Of a stretch of DNA of 59,193 nt, positions 23,866-35,435 are shown piece after piece. The DNA lies in assembly GCA_001579985.1 (NCBI GenBank), contig LRSR01013174.1:1-59193 (forward strand), given 5' to 3'. The DNA is from Hypsibius dujardini. Lineage: Eukaryota > Tardigrada > Eutardigrada > Parachela > Hypsibiidae. Both the position numbers and the translations under genes were made by a program. Every line of letters starts with the position of its first letter. Position 1 is the stretch's first letter. The notes beneath the pieces were generated by a model, which had not been told where the DNA came from, made no database searches, and worked only from the letters and a program-made list of their open reading frames with translations.

Positions 23866-26247
23866 TCAAATTTTGTCGCCGAAGTCCGGTTCCGGATTAT
23901 TGGGCAGAAGCAATTTGGACGGAAGCGTTCTTCGAATGGAGGTAAAATCGCTGACCAGCGGTCCGATTGTTTCCCTATCCTGTCGATCAATGCCATGAAG
24001 TAGAGTGGCGGAAGCTTCTTCGCCGCCGGTGATGTCAGTAAGACGAAGATGAAGGCGGTTGAGAACAAAAAGGGACGCGGCTGCTCTCGCGGTAAGTTCT
24101 TCCAATTCGGCTTCTCTCCTGGTAAACAGTCACTGCGTTATAGCCATTTAGTAATGAGTAGGAGATAAACTAGATCATACTTGTGCAAGTCATACTGTGT
24201 TCAGCCATTTAGCAATGAGTAGGAAATAAACAGGATTATACTTGTTGCAAGCCCTACTGTTTTGTAGCCATTTAGCAATGAGTAGGAAATGAACAAGATC
24301 ATACTTCTTGCAAGTCATACTCTGTTGTAGCCCTTTAGTAATGAGTAGGAGATAAACAAGATCATACTTGTGCAAGTCTTTCTTCTCATCCGTCGGCAAA
24401 TCCTGCTCCAGTAGTTGCTCCACACGTTTTTGGTTCCTGATGATAGGAACTTGATCTGAAGCAGGGAGAAGAATCCCCAAAAAGATGAAGCTCGGAAATC
24501 CTAAAGTATTTTCAGGTTGCAGAAGAAAGATCATACCCAGCGCTGTCTGCCGGTATCCATCCAGTATTTGCGCTTCCTGGACTTCATTTTTCTGCAAAGT
24601 AAAAAGTTCTTTCAGAACACCTTCAAATAAATCCAGTAGCCGACTAACCTCCGATGAGGTAAATAAATTCATTAGATACGTCCAATTGTTGTTCTCCATG
24701 GACGCGTTTAACGGTTCAAGTGAAATATGACGATTAATAATCAATGTGAGAACTGAACTGTAATCAAAGGACACATCATCACGTGTAGGGATGAAACTGG
24801 GAACTTCTAGCAACTAGTAACAACTACTAAAAATGTTAAGAGTTAGTTCTTTTAGTTACTAGCAAAAAATAAACTAAAATTCCTTTCCTACTGGATATTT
24901 CTATCGGATAACTAAAATTAGTTCACTGATTTCGACAAAAATAGAACTAAATTTATAAACTATAGGCTTACAAAATTAGTTATGATGATTTGAAAAGTTA
25001 AACTAAAAATCAGTCAGTGATTAATTGCACATTTGAATAAAAACAAATTAGTGGCGAAATTCTGTACAACCTTAAATAATTATGATTACAGTAAGAAGGA
25101 AGAGCTCCGGAATGGGCCACTTAATTTTCCGTACCCTAGAATGGGCCACTTGACTTTCCGTACCCTAGAGTGGGCCACCGGATGACAGAGGGAGCTCTGT
25201 CGCAAATTAATCAAAAACAGATGAGTCACTGCATAGTCAGCGACCTCTATAGTGAGCTTTTTCCAACCGTCCAATTATTTTTCAAAACGTTACCGCAACT
25301 GTTCTTGAAATCTGATACGCGTTCCACCGAGGTTATCGATTATTCTCTGTCGTTTAGACCTTAGTTATAGCCAAAACTGTCTGGAAGTTGTGATTCCATG
25401 GTAGTCCATTCCGGAGTACGGGAAAGTCAAGTGGCCCATTCCAAGACCCCTCCCTCGTACTCGTACTCGTACCAGGCAACCAGGCAAAATGATGTAGTCA
25501 AATTTCACAGATTGACACCGAGCCGTTTATAAGAATTCCCCAGTGTCGTACCTGCCCGAGCTCACGAATGTCCAGCCGCAGGTTGTACTCCTCCAGCTCT
25601 AGTCGCATTAACTCCCTGTGAAAAAGGACGGTAAAAACTGGGTTAAATAATAAAGATTCCAAATTAATCCATCCCATTCCCCGCCTTACACGTAAACCGG
25701 ATCATCCTCCGCCGCTTGGTTGATGAATTCGTCCACAGCGTCCAGCATCTTACTCCTCTCTGCTTTCGCTTTTCTGAGATCTCCCACTCTCGCTTTCATG
25801 GCCTTAGGCGTGGGGGGGGGGAAACGTAATACATAAATACAACTGCATCTGCATCCATGAAGAACGGACCAAACGCAATCATGGTAAAATTTCTATCCAA
25901 AAAATGTCGACAGATTCATTGATTTAAGAGACGGTAAATTCTACTCACTTAATCAACCAATCCAGCGATCACGGGGATGTTCAATTTCAACAAAAATACA
26001 CTTGCCGCTTGTCAACATTATTAACATCACTGATAATAAAAATTTGCCGTTGTCTGCAAGACAAATCATGTACCTCTATTGCCACGGCATCCTCCATTTG
26101 CTTCTCCTTCTCGAAGCGCGATTTGCGAGGACTGGGTAACGACGGCAGACCAAATTCAAAACTGGCGTTGCAGTTGGCAGTTCCATTGTGTTCCTTGCTA
26201 ATAACGGTCGATGGTGTTACGACAGCCGATAGTTGGGTATCCGCCAT
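23866..26247 (-). CDS. Unrecognised coiled-coil protein
   Basis: Six exons join in phase to about 248 aa: 26247-26074, 25802-25690, 25615-25552, 24591-24537, 24455-24368, 24118-23866. The N-terminus is low in structure (MADTQLSAVV...SLPSPRKSRFEKEKQ). A long charged helical region follows (MKARVGDLRKAKAERSKMLD, ELMRLELEEYNLRLDIRELG, KRVEQLLEQDLPTDEKKDLH, REAELEELTARAA). The C-terminus may be folded (LNRLHLRLTDITGGEEA, LVSDFTSIRRTLP). Overall form recalls kinetochore or centrosome components, but I do not recognise a family. An upstream in-frame Met at 26427 would add about 60 residues with a possible membrane segment. The intron at 24367-24119 is made of 63-bp repeats that copy the donor. Confidence 0.7.
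24135..24380. repeat. 63-bp tandem repeat (about 4 copies) carrying copies of a splice donor
   Basis: Read on the minus strand, each unit contains a TTGCACAAGTATGATC-like junction (exon end plus GTATGA donor) followed by TTTATCTCCTACTCATTACT and a short spacer. The GT donors lie at about 24367, 24304, 24241 and 24180, spaced 63, 63 and 61 bases. The frame stays open through the first three units. Confidence 0.9.
25100..25480 (-). repeat. Dispersed repeat, copy 3 (inverted)
   Basis: Lies in an intron of the coiled-coil gene. Reverse-strand blocks match 3140-3330 and 10528-10694: ATAGAGGTCGCTGA-type, TTTTTGATTAATTTGCGACA and CCCATTC blocks. It has several GGAATGGGCCACTT / TTTCCGTACCCTAGA units and a right end CCCATTCCAAGACCCCTCCC. 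Confidence 0.7.
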
Positions 26248-26518
26248 CCTAAGACAAACACTTTCCGGTTCTTGGAAAAAAACAGATTTTATGTAAATCG
26301 CAGCGAAAATTCCAGACATAAACGCTGCAAATCCACAGGCACCAACGAATTTCCCTGGGGGTCCAGCTTGCAGGGCACTCAAGGGTTTTAGAGGCGTGGC
26401 TTGGGTTTGTTTTTCTTTTTTACACATTCTTAAGACAATTTCTCATTCCCGGTCCCGTCATATGCATTGGTAATCTTGTCGCTGGTTTTACACGCTTCGG
26501 ATTCTCAACTCATTTGCC
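26248..26518. promoter_or_regulatory. Short divergent intergenic region
   Basis: Separates the start of the coiled-coil gene (minus) from NELF-C/D (plus) by about 270 bases, so it probably acts as a bidirectional promoter. No TATA box is evident. An open frame here continues upstream of the coiled-coil start on the minus strand. Confidence 0.45.
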
Positions 26519-29363
26519 ATGGACGAAGACGACGACGACATGGAACAGGAGTACGGTGGGGATGAGGAGCGTGGCGACTTGATGGAAGATGAAGATCAGT
26601 ATGGGGAAGAAGCTGATGAGGAAGGCGCTGGCGGCGGTAACTCCACCGATGTCACATTTTCGGAGGCCGCACCGCCGGCGCAGATCCGCGACTTCTGCCT
26701 GGAGAAATTCAAGTCCATCGACTTCATCATGGAGCCCGTGATGATGGATCTGGTGAATCAGTATTTCGCCGCTGATGGAGAGCCGGCAGGCGCCATTGAA
26801 TCGCTTGCCAACAGCTACGAAGGTAAGGAGGGGAAGGAACGGCTGCTGTTTTTTTTACGGATTTCATTGGGAAAAGATTGGGTTGTTTTCTGAAAACTTG
26901 GGTCGACAGGTAAAAATTGAAAAAGGCGAGTTTTAGAGGAAATCCGGTTTACTGTCGACTCGGCTACTTGATTGATGTATTGGTTTATTGTTTAGTTTCG
27001 TTTACTGTTCATAACGTTGCTTGCAGTTGTGCTCTCTGGTTGCTACTTTCTAATATTAATAATGTACGGGGCAACTAACGGCTAATTTGCTTTTTATCAG
27101 AGCAATTATGGGACTGCCTTACAAAACGAATCAGTAGCATAAGGGGATTCAGTCAAGCCTGGTGCTGGCCACCCTTGTTTGATTGATCTGTTGATTGATC
27201 TGTTGATTGAGCTTTAATCGCTGCAAATTGCTAGTCAGAGACTAGCTCTTACAGGAAGAGCGACGAAAACGTGAAATGAGAAGGGCAGGTAGAGTCCAGA
27301 TGAAAGGGAATAGAAAGGATTTCAAAATTACAGGTTCAGTTGTGTGCAGTTGATCTTTTCCCTTTTCTTTTCATGTGTCACGAGGCGACAGATAATTGTT
27401 TATTTTATGGATGGTTGTGAATAATTGCTCAATTGGATGGATACCGGTAAGGGTTATCGTTTTAATTGGTTTCTGTAAAAATACTCATTTAACTCACTGC
27501 ACGGGGGAGCAAGGATTTATAGAAAATAGTACATAATTGAACGAACAATAAATTACCAGTACTTTTGTTACCTAGAGCAGTCCAGTCCTTAATTTTCATC
27601 GTGTGAATTATTTAAAAATATTAAACAGCCATTTGATTTACTTAACATTATGTAACTGCACTTTTATTCTTTACAGGCATCGCCCAATACGTTAACCTCT
27701 TCGCACAGTGGCTCCTCATCCTCGGCGAGGACGAACACACCGTTCAGGAGCTGATCGAGCGCCAACTGGAAACGATGATCATCAAGCATTTCGACCCCAA
27801 GAAGGCCGACAAAATCTTCAACAACGAAGGTGGTGTCCCGCCGTGGGTGATGGAACTGATCACTCACAGCCACTGGCGGAAGATGGTCTACAAGCTGGTG
27901 GAAGTGCATCGCGACTGCTTGATGCTGAACTTTGCCATCAAGTCCATTTCCGATGCGGGATTCCAGAGTGAGATACCGACCACGACGACGGCGGTCAATC
28001 AGATGGAGGTGTTCATCAGGGTGTTTGACTCGACCATGGGGAGGATTGTCGATGGCGCCCCTGGGGCCTTGTCAGACTTCACTAAGTTGATCACAAACGG
28101 GGAGTGCACTTACTTGGCCGCTCAGATGATCATGAGCAGTTTGATCCATGAATGTCCAGGGGGAATGAATCTCGTCAAGGTGAGCGGCAATGATGACATC
28201 TGCTAACATGGTTCTAACATGCTGCTTCTAACAATAAGCATTAGGAATTCCTCCATGATAAACCTAAATTGTGCTTTTCTTTTTCAGATAATGCAAGATG
28301 TTAATGAGAGCATAAAAGACCACCAAACTATGCAGACACAGCTGAGCATCGCGAAAGGCGCTGCCTGGCCGAAGGTTATGCAAGCCGTGGCATCGATGGT
28401 CGCCAAAAAGAGCCTCAACCCAGCCGACATCCAAATCCTCTTTCAAGCCTACAGCTCCGCCGACCCTCCTCCGGTGGGACTTTTGCGGTTCAAGGGTTTC
28501 GCTGAGCTCTTAATCGAAAGCCTCTTCTCGACTGATCCCAAAATTCCGACTGACCATCGACCAAAGTACATTTTCCTGTTGTCTTACATGGCCGCCGTCT
28601 TTGAAAAGTGGAGTGTCCCGTCGAAAAAGGACCACACTCAAACACGTCTGGACATCTTTAAGGTTCGAATCATATACTGCGTGTCTGATCTTACTCAGGT
28701 GAACTTCGTAGACATTCAAATTTTAACAACTTTTTATTGCAGGAAGATTTGAAGTTCACTCAGGAATCCTTACGAAAGATCCTGGAAATGTCTGCAAAGG
28801 GCAACGACGTGGTCAGCGAACTGCCGGCCGTCTTCAATTTCCTCAAGTTCGGCGTCATCTCCCTCGGCATGATCCACTGGATCGGCAAGACTGTCAAGGA
28901 GCCGAGCTACTTCAAGTTTGCCGGGGAGAGTCGCAACACCCCCGCTCACCTCATCATCATCGACGAGATTGCCACGCTCCACCCCACGCTGCACCGAAGG
29001 ATTCTCGACCTCCTGGTGGAGTTGTTCGAGGCTCCCTGGCCGCAGTTGGACGTGCTGATCCGGCTGGAACTGCAGAAGATGTTCCTCGATCGGATGATCC
29101 ATTTGGTCAGCTGCGGGTGTGTTCTTCCTGTTTTGGGCTATGTCCGATCGGCGTATGCCAAACAAGACACCGACGTCTCGGTCTTTCGACATTTCGTCTT
29201 GGAGCTGCTGGATGTGATTGCCCCGCCGTATTCGGTGGCGTTGGTGAAACATCTGCTGCCGCTGGTGTCCGATAATGCTGTGACTGGAATGCTGAGACAC
29301 GCCGACGGCAAGGATCCTGTATCGGTGTTTCTCGAGGATTGTAAAAATGTTGATGTTGTTTGA
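26519..29363 (+). CDS. NELFCD: Negative elongation factor subunit C/D (TH1)
   Basis: Subunit of NELF, which holds RNA polymerase II in promoter-proximal pausing. Four exons join in phase to 600 aa (human about 590): 26519-26822, 27677-28179, 28288-28662, 28743-29363. An acidic N-terminus (MDEDDDDMEQEYGGDEE) precedes the helical TH1 body: IKHFDPKKADKIFNNEGGVP, VEVHRDCLMLNFAIKSISDA, SLNPADIQILFQAYSSADPP, PKYIFLLSYMAAV, LDRMIHLVSCGCVLPVLGYV and FVLELLDVIAPPYS. All match the human order and spacing. It is divergent from the coiled-coil gene. A fragment of its intron 2/exon 3 junction is duplicated downstream at 29661-29744. Confidence 0.95.
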
Positions 29364-29660
29364 GGTTTTATCGACTTGAGATATCCCTTCGGCAAAATCT
29401 GCTGTATTTGTTTTTAACAGGATTGAGCCTTGAGAGAGCGGTCCGTTTTGTTGATAAGATGTTCCCTCGGAAAATCTCATGCGGTTTTTTTTAGCGAAGT
29501 GTGTGTCGACATTCGACACAGGACTTTGGCTTGTTTTCAGTCGAAGTGAAGTATACGTGCCAACTTTCACGTGCGTGATATCTTTTTTCACACCAATAGC
29601 GCGATGCGTTTCGTGCTGTCTTTTTTTTCACCAATAGCGCGATGCGTTTCGCACATTACA

Positions 29661-29744
29661 GCATTAGGAATTCCTCCGTGATAAACCTAAATTGTGCTTT
29701 TCCTCATTCTCAGATAATGCAGGATGTTCATGTAAGCATAAAAG
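29661..29744 (+). pseudogene. Duplicated fragment of NELF-C/D intron 2 and exon 3
   Basis: About 84 bases match 28238-28318 (GCATTAGGAATTCCTCCNTG, ATAAACCTAAATTGTGCTTT, CAGATAATGCANGATGTT, AGCATAAAAG). They span the splice acceptor and the first codons of NELF-C/D exon 3. Intron sequence is included, so it arose by DNA duplication, not retroposition. Confidence 0.9.
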
Positions 29745-29901
29745 TACTGATCGCAAGAGCGTTTCGGCGTCAAGGTTTATGAGAGTCTGACGCTTTGTAG
29801 GAGAGGAAACCGGAAATGCTTTTTCCATCACCCACTGCATATAATCGCGCAAACACTGTAGCGGCGAGGAAATGCAGCAATGTATTTTATATTAAGTATA
29901 A

Positions 29902-30129
29902 TTGTACGACACTACAGTTGACGCAGTTTGGAATTGTGGGTCTTGGAAGGATGGATATTCGTTTTGGGCCTGCGAACGCCAGGGATCTAACGCCGAGTAC
30001 AGCGATCGGGAGGTCTGCATCTCTAATACTCCCCTGTGCAAGAGCGCTCACAGCGGACGCCAGAAAATGCCCTGGCACATCACCTTGTCACTGTCTGTGA
30101 CCATATTAGCACTCACCAAGAGAATTTAG
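29902..30129 (+). CDS. Doubtful small Cys-containing open frame
   Basis: An open frame of 75 codons with no ATG at its start. It reads CGSWKDGYSFWACERQGS, CISNTPLCKSAHSG and ends in a hydrophobic tail (ITLSLSVTILAL). It could be the last exon of a small secreted or anchored protein (an AG precedes it near 29912), or chance. No upstream exon with a signal peptide was found. Confidence 0.2.
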   Translation: MYDTTVDAVWNCGSWKDGYSFWACERQGSNAEYSDREVCISNTPLCKSAHSGRQKMPWHITLSLSVTILALTKRI

Positions 30130-30361
30130 ACACTTCCCGTAGAGCATTTACTTTCGGGGCTTCTCTCTCTTGGGCAATATTCTTCTGTCGCAGTGCTCGC
30201 ATTGTTTGTCGTCATAGTTTCAGCAACCAGATACTGTGACATCTGGGAAAAAGACGGTGAACTTGAACTGAAGCATGGGAAAATTTATCCGCTGGTTGAA
30301 TGTAAGCGATTCAGTACTTTCACAGTTTCTAAAACGGTTGGAATAAAGGCCGTCAGTTTGT

Positions 30362-33300
30362 ATGGATAGAACGTTTAGTTGGTGTGAAGAGACACCCTTC
30401 GTGCAGTTCCAATGTCACGAAGATGATCCCGACGTTGAGACCGTCGATCCAGCCGAGTTGGAGGATGTGAAGAACCAAGTACGCGACTACGATGAGCTGG
30501 ATGATGCATTCAGTGATGAGGATTACGACTTTCTGCCGGATCGACCTTATTCGCGTAGCTCTAAGAGAGTCAGTGTCCCTAAATCGGCAACCCTGAAACA
30601 TGGAAGTTCATTCGATTTCGCACCGGCGGATATCGATTTGCTAAACCGTTTAATTGACAGTCAGTTCAGCCCAGGAAAGGTACCAGCGACCTCTGCTGTG
30701 GCAGGAGGGGTCGGCAATGGTCCTGCAATCACAGCCTTTACTGAGGTCGCATCCCATCAAGCCCCGGAAAGTTCGCATCGCAAAGAAATATCTCCGTTGA
30801 TCACGTCTGAAATCTTTGACAACCCCTCGTCGCATCGCTTTCCGACCACTCAGACGCACGCAGACGTTCCCACATTGGTGTACCAGTTTGATGCCGTGGA
30901 AGACTGTACTCGCAGGCATCGTCATCAGCCGAGAAGGGTAAAGTTCGTGTACGAGGACCCTGCAGCCCGTGTCGTGGAGGAAGAAGAGGTTCCGGCACCG
31001 CACCCTGAAAGAGTTTCAACTCCCTTGGCGACGGTGGCGCCCGTGAAGGCAGCGCCGAAAGGTATGAAGTAAATACACATAAACGAGAAACTCAGTGTGG
31101 TCTCTAATGTCTTTGTCTGTGTCTGTGTCTGTGTCTGTGTCTGTGTCTGTGTCGTGTCTGTGTTTATGTCTATGTCTGTGTCGTGTCTGTCTCTGTCTCT
31201 GCCTCTGTCTCTATCTCTGTGTCTGTGTCTGTGTCTGTGTTTGTGTCTGTGTCTGTGTCTTTGTCGGTAACTGTGCCTGTATTTGTTTCTGTTTTTGTGT
31301 CTGTATGTTTCGATCTGCGTCATATTTATACTGCTTTTGGATAATGATTTACTTTGAACTAGGTAAAGGTAAATCTCCACCAAAAGAAAACGCTGAAACC
31401 AAACCGGCAAAAGGGAAAGCTGCCAAAGGGAAAGGGCCGGTCAAACCTGACCCCCACCATGAAGCACCACCCGTTATTGTTATCCCACCGCCGGATCCAC
31501 TGGTCTGGGATACGCCAGTCTGGCGAACCAGCAATCAGACTCACCTACAATTCCACAACAAAAAAGCTTGGGTCATCGAGAAGAAGCGTCGAAAGCACTG
31601 GTTTCGGCTGGAGAAGCTCACGCCGGAATTGTGTCACGACGAGCCGGACACGCGGTTGCCTTTATGGACGAAAGCCGGCGATCGAATACCCCGGCATTAC
31701 AGTCTCCGTTTTGTGATCAAGAACCCCAAAACAATGCAGCTGTTTTTCTTTCAAAAGAAGAAACGTTACATTCTCACGGCATTGCGGGTTTCCTTCCTGT
31801 TCTCCGAACAATCGACCCGGATGAAGCTCCGAATTCTGTCGATTCCCGGGTTGGTTCGGCGACTGGTACAGCTAATTACATATTGCACTGGCCTGCCGCA
31901 AAGGTTAGCCATTATGTTGCTGGCATCGTTATCTCATGCCAATGCTTTTGTCCGGCTGTTTTGTAAAGTGGGCGCCTTAAAGAAACTTGAGCCAATTATC
32001 AGGAATTCCCGCGACCCGGAGCTAAACATTTGGTTAGCTCTTTTGATACGGAATATGTCGCAGAACACGTTTGTCCAGCGGCAATTTTTGGAAATGCTCC
32101 TATTGGATGTGTTTTTGGATTGGGCCGCGGCCAAGGATCAGGAGCCAGATGTGGTGAAATATTTGCTGCAGACGCTGTACTTTGTGTGCCGAAATCGGAC
32201 AATGCGAACATATCTTGTGGTTAGAGGATCGTTCGTGGCTATTTTGGAGTTGCTGTTTTCACATTATCGATACATACAGTACCTGACTTTTCGGTTGTTG
32301 CAAAAGCTGTTGCGTACGAGATCTGCGAAACCTATTTATAGGTACGAATACATCAAACTAAAAAGATCACAGCCAGACAAAGAGACAGATAGACAGGCAG
32401 ACAGACGTACAGGCGTCCAGGCAGATATCCAGACAGATAAACGGACAGGCTGCAAGACCGGCAGGCGGGCAGGCAAGCAAGCAAGCAGACAGACAGGCAG
32501 GCAGACAGATAGGCAGACAGACAGACAGACAGACAGACATACCGACAATCTTACAAGCAGACCCACAGGCCGACCGGCAGGCAGAAAAGGCAGGCATTTC
32601 AAGGTGCAACTAAATTGACTTTAGTTTGGCTCATTGAGGTCTTACTAGACTTGCAATACATATTCAAGGTTCGACAAAGCAGACGGTATGATGTCTTTAG
32701 TCACCTTCATCAGCGACAATACCCAACGAAAGTTCTTTCCTCTCTGCATCGAAGTTCTTGAATATGTCCTGTCTGCACCAGCTATCGCCCGGGAAATGAT
32801 CGAATCCGGTCTCTATCGGAGCCTGATGGACCTCGCCATGGAGCGTGCCTACGAAAATACCGCAAGCGTTCAGGAATTCGCACTGAAAACTACAACCCGA
32901 GCGGCGGAGATAGAAGAAGAGCGCCGAATAATGCACGAGCTGGGCTATGAATCCAATGTCGTGTACTTCCTGAAGAGCAACGACGTCAAAGTTCAAGTCG
33001 CAGCCCTCCAAGCCATCGCTGGACTCTGCAGACGTCCCACCAATCAGACCGCTTTATTTGACCTTGGTGCCCATCGAATCATCCTCTTCCTGATGGAGGG
33101 CGCCCAATCAGGCGTTAGAGAATGGGCGTTCTACGCGATTGCCTTTCTCATTTTTAGAAACAAGCACATCATGAACAGTATGGTCTCAAAAGGGCTCGGG
33201 GATGTCATCTACGAAGCCCTTTGGGATGAAGGGGAGACGTGGGAGACAAAAGGCAATGCTCTGTTGTGTGCAATTTTGTTACGAAAGAACGAGCACATCC

Positions 33301-34548
33301 GACAACGACTAAGCGTGAGTGTCTCACAATCCATTCCACATTGGTTGCTGAATTCGAACCGACGGATTCGCAACTATGCGGCTGTGAGTATTGGGATTTT
33401 CGTGACGGACGAGGAGACACGGACTCACTTCATGGACTGCAAAGGCTTCAAGGCGTTATCGATGGCGTGCACGATGAGTCAGATATTGAGTAAGGAGAAA
33501 CCGGAATTGGAGTTTACGAGGAATTTGTGCTTTGGTTTGGCAGCGCTGGCGGTCAATGAGGAGACGGTGTGGGCGTTCATCAATGCGGGAAGTTTAACGC
33601 CGCTGTGGTTGTTGAAAAATGAGGCGGACAGAGTGAGTCAGGGATATGTGGGATTGGCGGTACATAGGATAGTGGCGTTGGACTCTATTTTCAGGTATTA
33701 CTTGTTGTAGACAGACAGACAGACATACAGACATACAGACAGACAGACAGACAGACAGACACAGACAGACATACAGACAGACATACAGACATGCAAACAT
33801 GCATAATCTATCCTGTTTAGGTATGCTCTTTTGGGGAGACTAGAAGACAAATTACCTCACGGTTTACACGATCAAGGAGTGATCACCCTTGCGAACCCTT
33901 TACGACCGGTCGAGTTCTTTACTCAGCAAGGTCTCATGGGAGACCGTACCATTGTCTACGTTTCTCTGCCGAAAAAATACTGGAAACGCTCTCAGACACC
34001 GGAATCGTGCACCTATAGAGCACCAAAGGACGGCCTCGACCTTCTATGTGACGCCCAAGCTGGAATTCGCAAACGCGACGTCGCCCACACGAAGCCGATG
34101 GGTCTGGAACGGTTGGAACAAAGCCTCCCACCACAGGACATGTGGACCTACGCTCCCTATAATCCAGAGTTGCCTCCCGATCTTGTCCTTAATGACTTCC
34201 TTACGAGAGCTCGCAGTTTAGCAGCCATCACGAACGACACAATGGAGAAAGTAAAGGCTTTATCGGGTTTTGTGGTTCATCAACAGGGAGGACCAGTTAC
34301 GTCGCGTAATCTTTGTGAATGGAATGACTGTGTGGATGTCGGTCTGAGCTTCATCAAACGGAAAATCAATTCCAACTGTGTTCCTTTGGGCATGATCCAG
34401 CAGGGAAACTCGTTACACCGTGCATTGCTGTTCAAGGTACGATCATGTAAGAATTCATGTTTCGGTGTGGGCCTGGCACTCAAACTGGTAAAAGGACCTG
34501 GTCGTCTGTCTGTTTATCTGTATGCTTGACTAGCTGTCTGTCTAACTA

Positions 34549-34605
<57 letters not shown>

Positions 34606-35314
34606 GTCTGACTGTCTGTCTGACTGTCTGTCTGTCTGCTGCCTGTCTATCTGTCCATTTGCCTACCCGTCTTTCAGTAAAATGTCTACACAATGCATTT
34701 TTGCATATCCGCTTGGCTATCTCTCTTACGCCAGATCTGCTTTTCTTCCGAATGAGTCCTGCAACCCGCCTCTGGATTTGCAGGTTTTAGCCGATGTCAG
34801 CGAACTACCAGTCACGTTAATCCGTGGTGAGTCGCCCAACCAGGGATGGATAGAAGTGCTCCACCAACCGCAAGGTTCCAAGAGACCCGACGTCTTTGTT
34901 ATCGACTTGCTGCACGAGGTGGGAACTCTTCTCCCTCGGATATCGCCGTTGGCCAAGCAGTACACGCAGCCGCCGAAACTCCCTCGCTCGGACGGTAATG
35001 TGGGGCCACGTCCCAGCTTCTCCACGCGAGATGTCCGTCCACTGCGTGGCGTGATGAGCGATGCACGACAACAGCTGCTGCAGTCTGACATACCACATCG
35101 GTCCACGAAGGAAGAACCGGAGCGGGAAATACAAATGCGTCCGGAAAGGGAAAAATTACGGCTGTTTCAACTGACGCGGGTCTTCGATGGGCGGAACCCG
35201 GTGTCGGGCAAGTCACGGTACCGACCGCGGCTGGTCAAATTGTTCCGCAATTTTGTTGCGCACGGGGTTTTGCAGAGAAAAACAATTTTACTTAAAGCCG
35301 GTGAATCCCTTTAA
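30362..35314 (+). CDS. ARMC3: ARMC3-like armadillo-repeat protein
   Basis: Five exons join in phase to about 1283 aa: 30362-31061, 31363-32341, 32669-33694, 33821-34436, 34784-35314. ARMC3 is a cilium/sperm-flagellum-associated armadillo protein. Here a long acidic, low-complexity N-terminus (DYDELDDAFSDEDYDFLPD) and a Lys/Pro linker precede helical repeats (LAIMLLASLSHANAFVRLFC, VQVAALQAIAGLCRRPTNQT, WAFYAIAFLIFRNKHIMNSM, NYAAVSIGIFVTDEETRTHF, LCFGLAALAVNEETVWAFIN). The C-terminus has the EDR1/CTR1-type domain found in ARMC3: SNCVPLGMIQQGNSLHRALL, FKVLADVSELPVTLIRGES, WIEVLHQPQGSKRPDVFVID and LLHEVGTLLP. It is longer than human ARMC3 (872 aa), so it may be a relative rather than a strict orthologue. 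Four introns or flanks hold TCTG/GACA microsatellites. Confidence 0.8.
31106..31262. repeat. TGTGTC/TCTG-rich microsatellite, ARMC3-like intron 1
   Basis: Starts about 45 bases after the exon 1 donor and fills most of the intron. Confidence 0.9.
32377..32545. repeat. GACA/GGCA microsatellite, ARMC3-like intron 2
   Basis: Imperfect (GACA)n with GGCAGACA and CAAGCAAG variants. It starts about 35 bases after the donor. Confidence 0.9.
33709..33790. repeat. GACA microsatellite, ARMC3-like intron 3
   Basis: (GACA)n that begins about 15 bases after the donor GTATTA and occupies most of a 126-base intron. Confidence 0.9.
34505..34650. repeat. TCTG microsatellite, ARMC3-like intron 4
   Basis: (TGTC)n with CTGACTGTCTG variants. 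Its left part, CTGTATGCTTGACTAGCTGT, also appears at 35356 downstream of the gene (CTGTATGCTTGACTAACTGT). The downstream array therefore looks like a duplicate of this one. Confidence 0.9.
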
Positions 35315-35386
35315 AATTGTTTACAGTACGTTGTCAAAATGCTTGAAAACGTTGTCTGTATGCTTGACTAACTGTCTGTTTAACTA

Positions 35387-35435
<49 letters not shown>

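Larger units (their letters stand above)
29364..30361. other. Region between NELF-C/D and the ARMC3-like gene
   Basis: Contains a tandem duplication of a 30-40 bp block around 29582-29655 (ACCAATAGCGCGATGCGTTT twice), the NELF-C/D fragment and a doubtful Cys-containing open frame at 29902-30129. Confidence 0.6.

Noticed and set aside
26248-26427. In-frame extension of the coiled-coil gene with a membrane-like segment
   Set aside because: Possible, but the extension has no similarity I can name and contains an AG after a T-rich tract that may be a 5'-UTR acceptor. The downstream Met was preferred.
28770-29591. 273-codon open frame on the minus strand
   Set aside because: Antisense to NELF-C/D exon 4, whose protein matches its family over the full length. 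The antisense frame has no recognisable domain.
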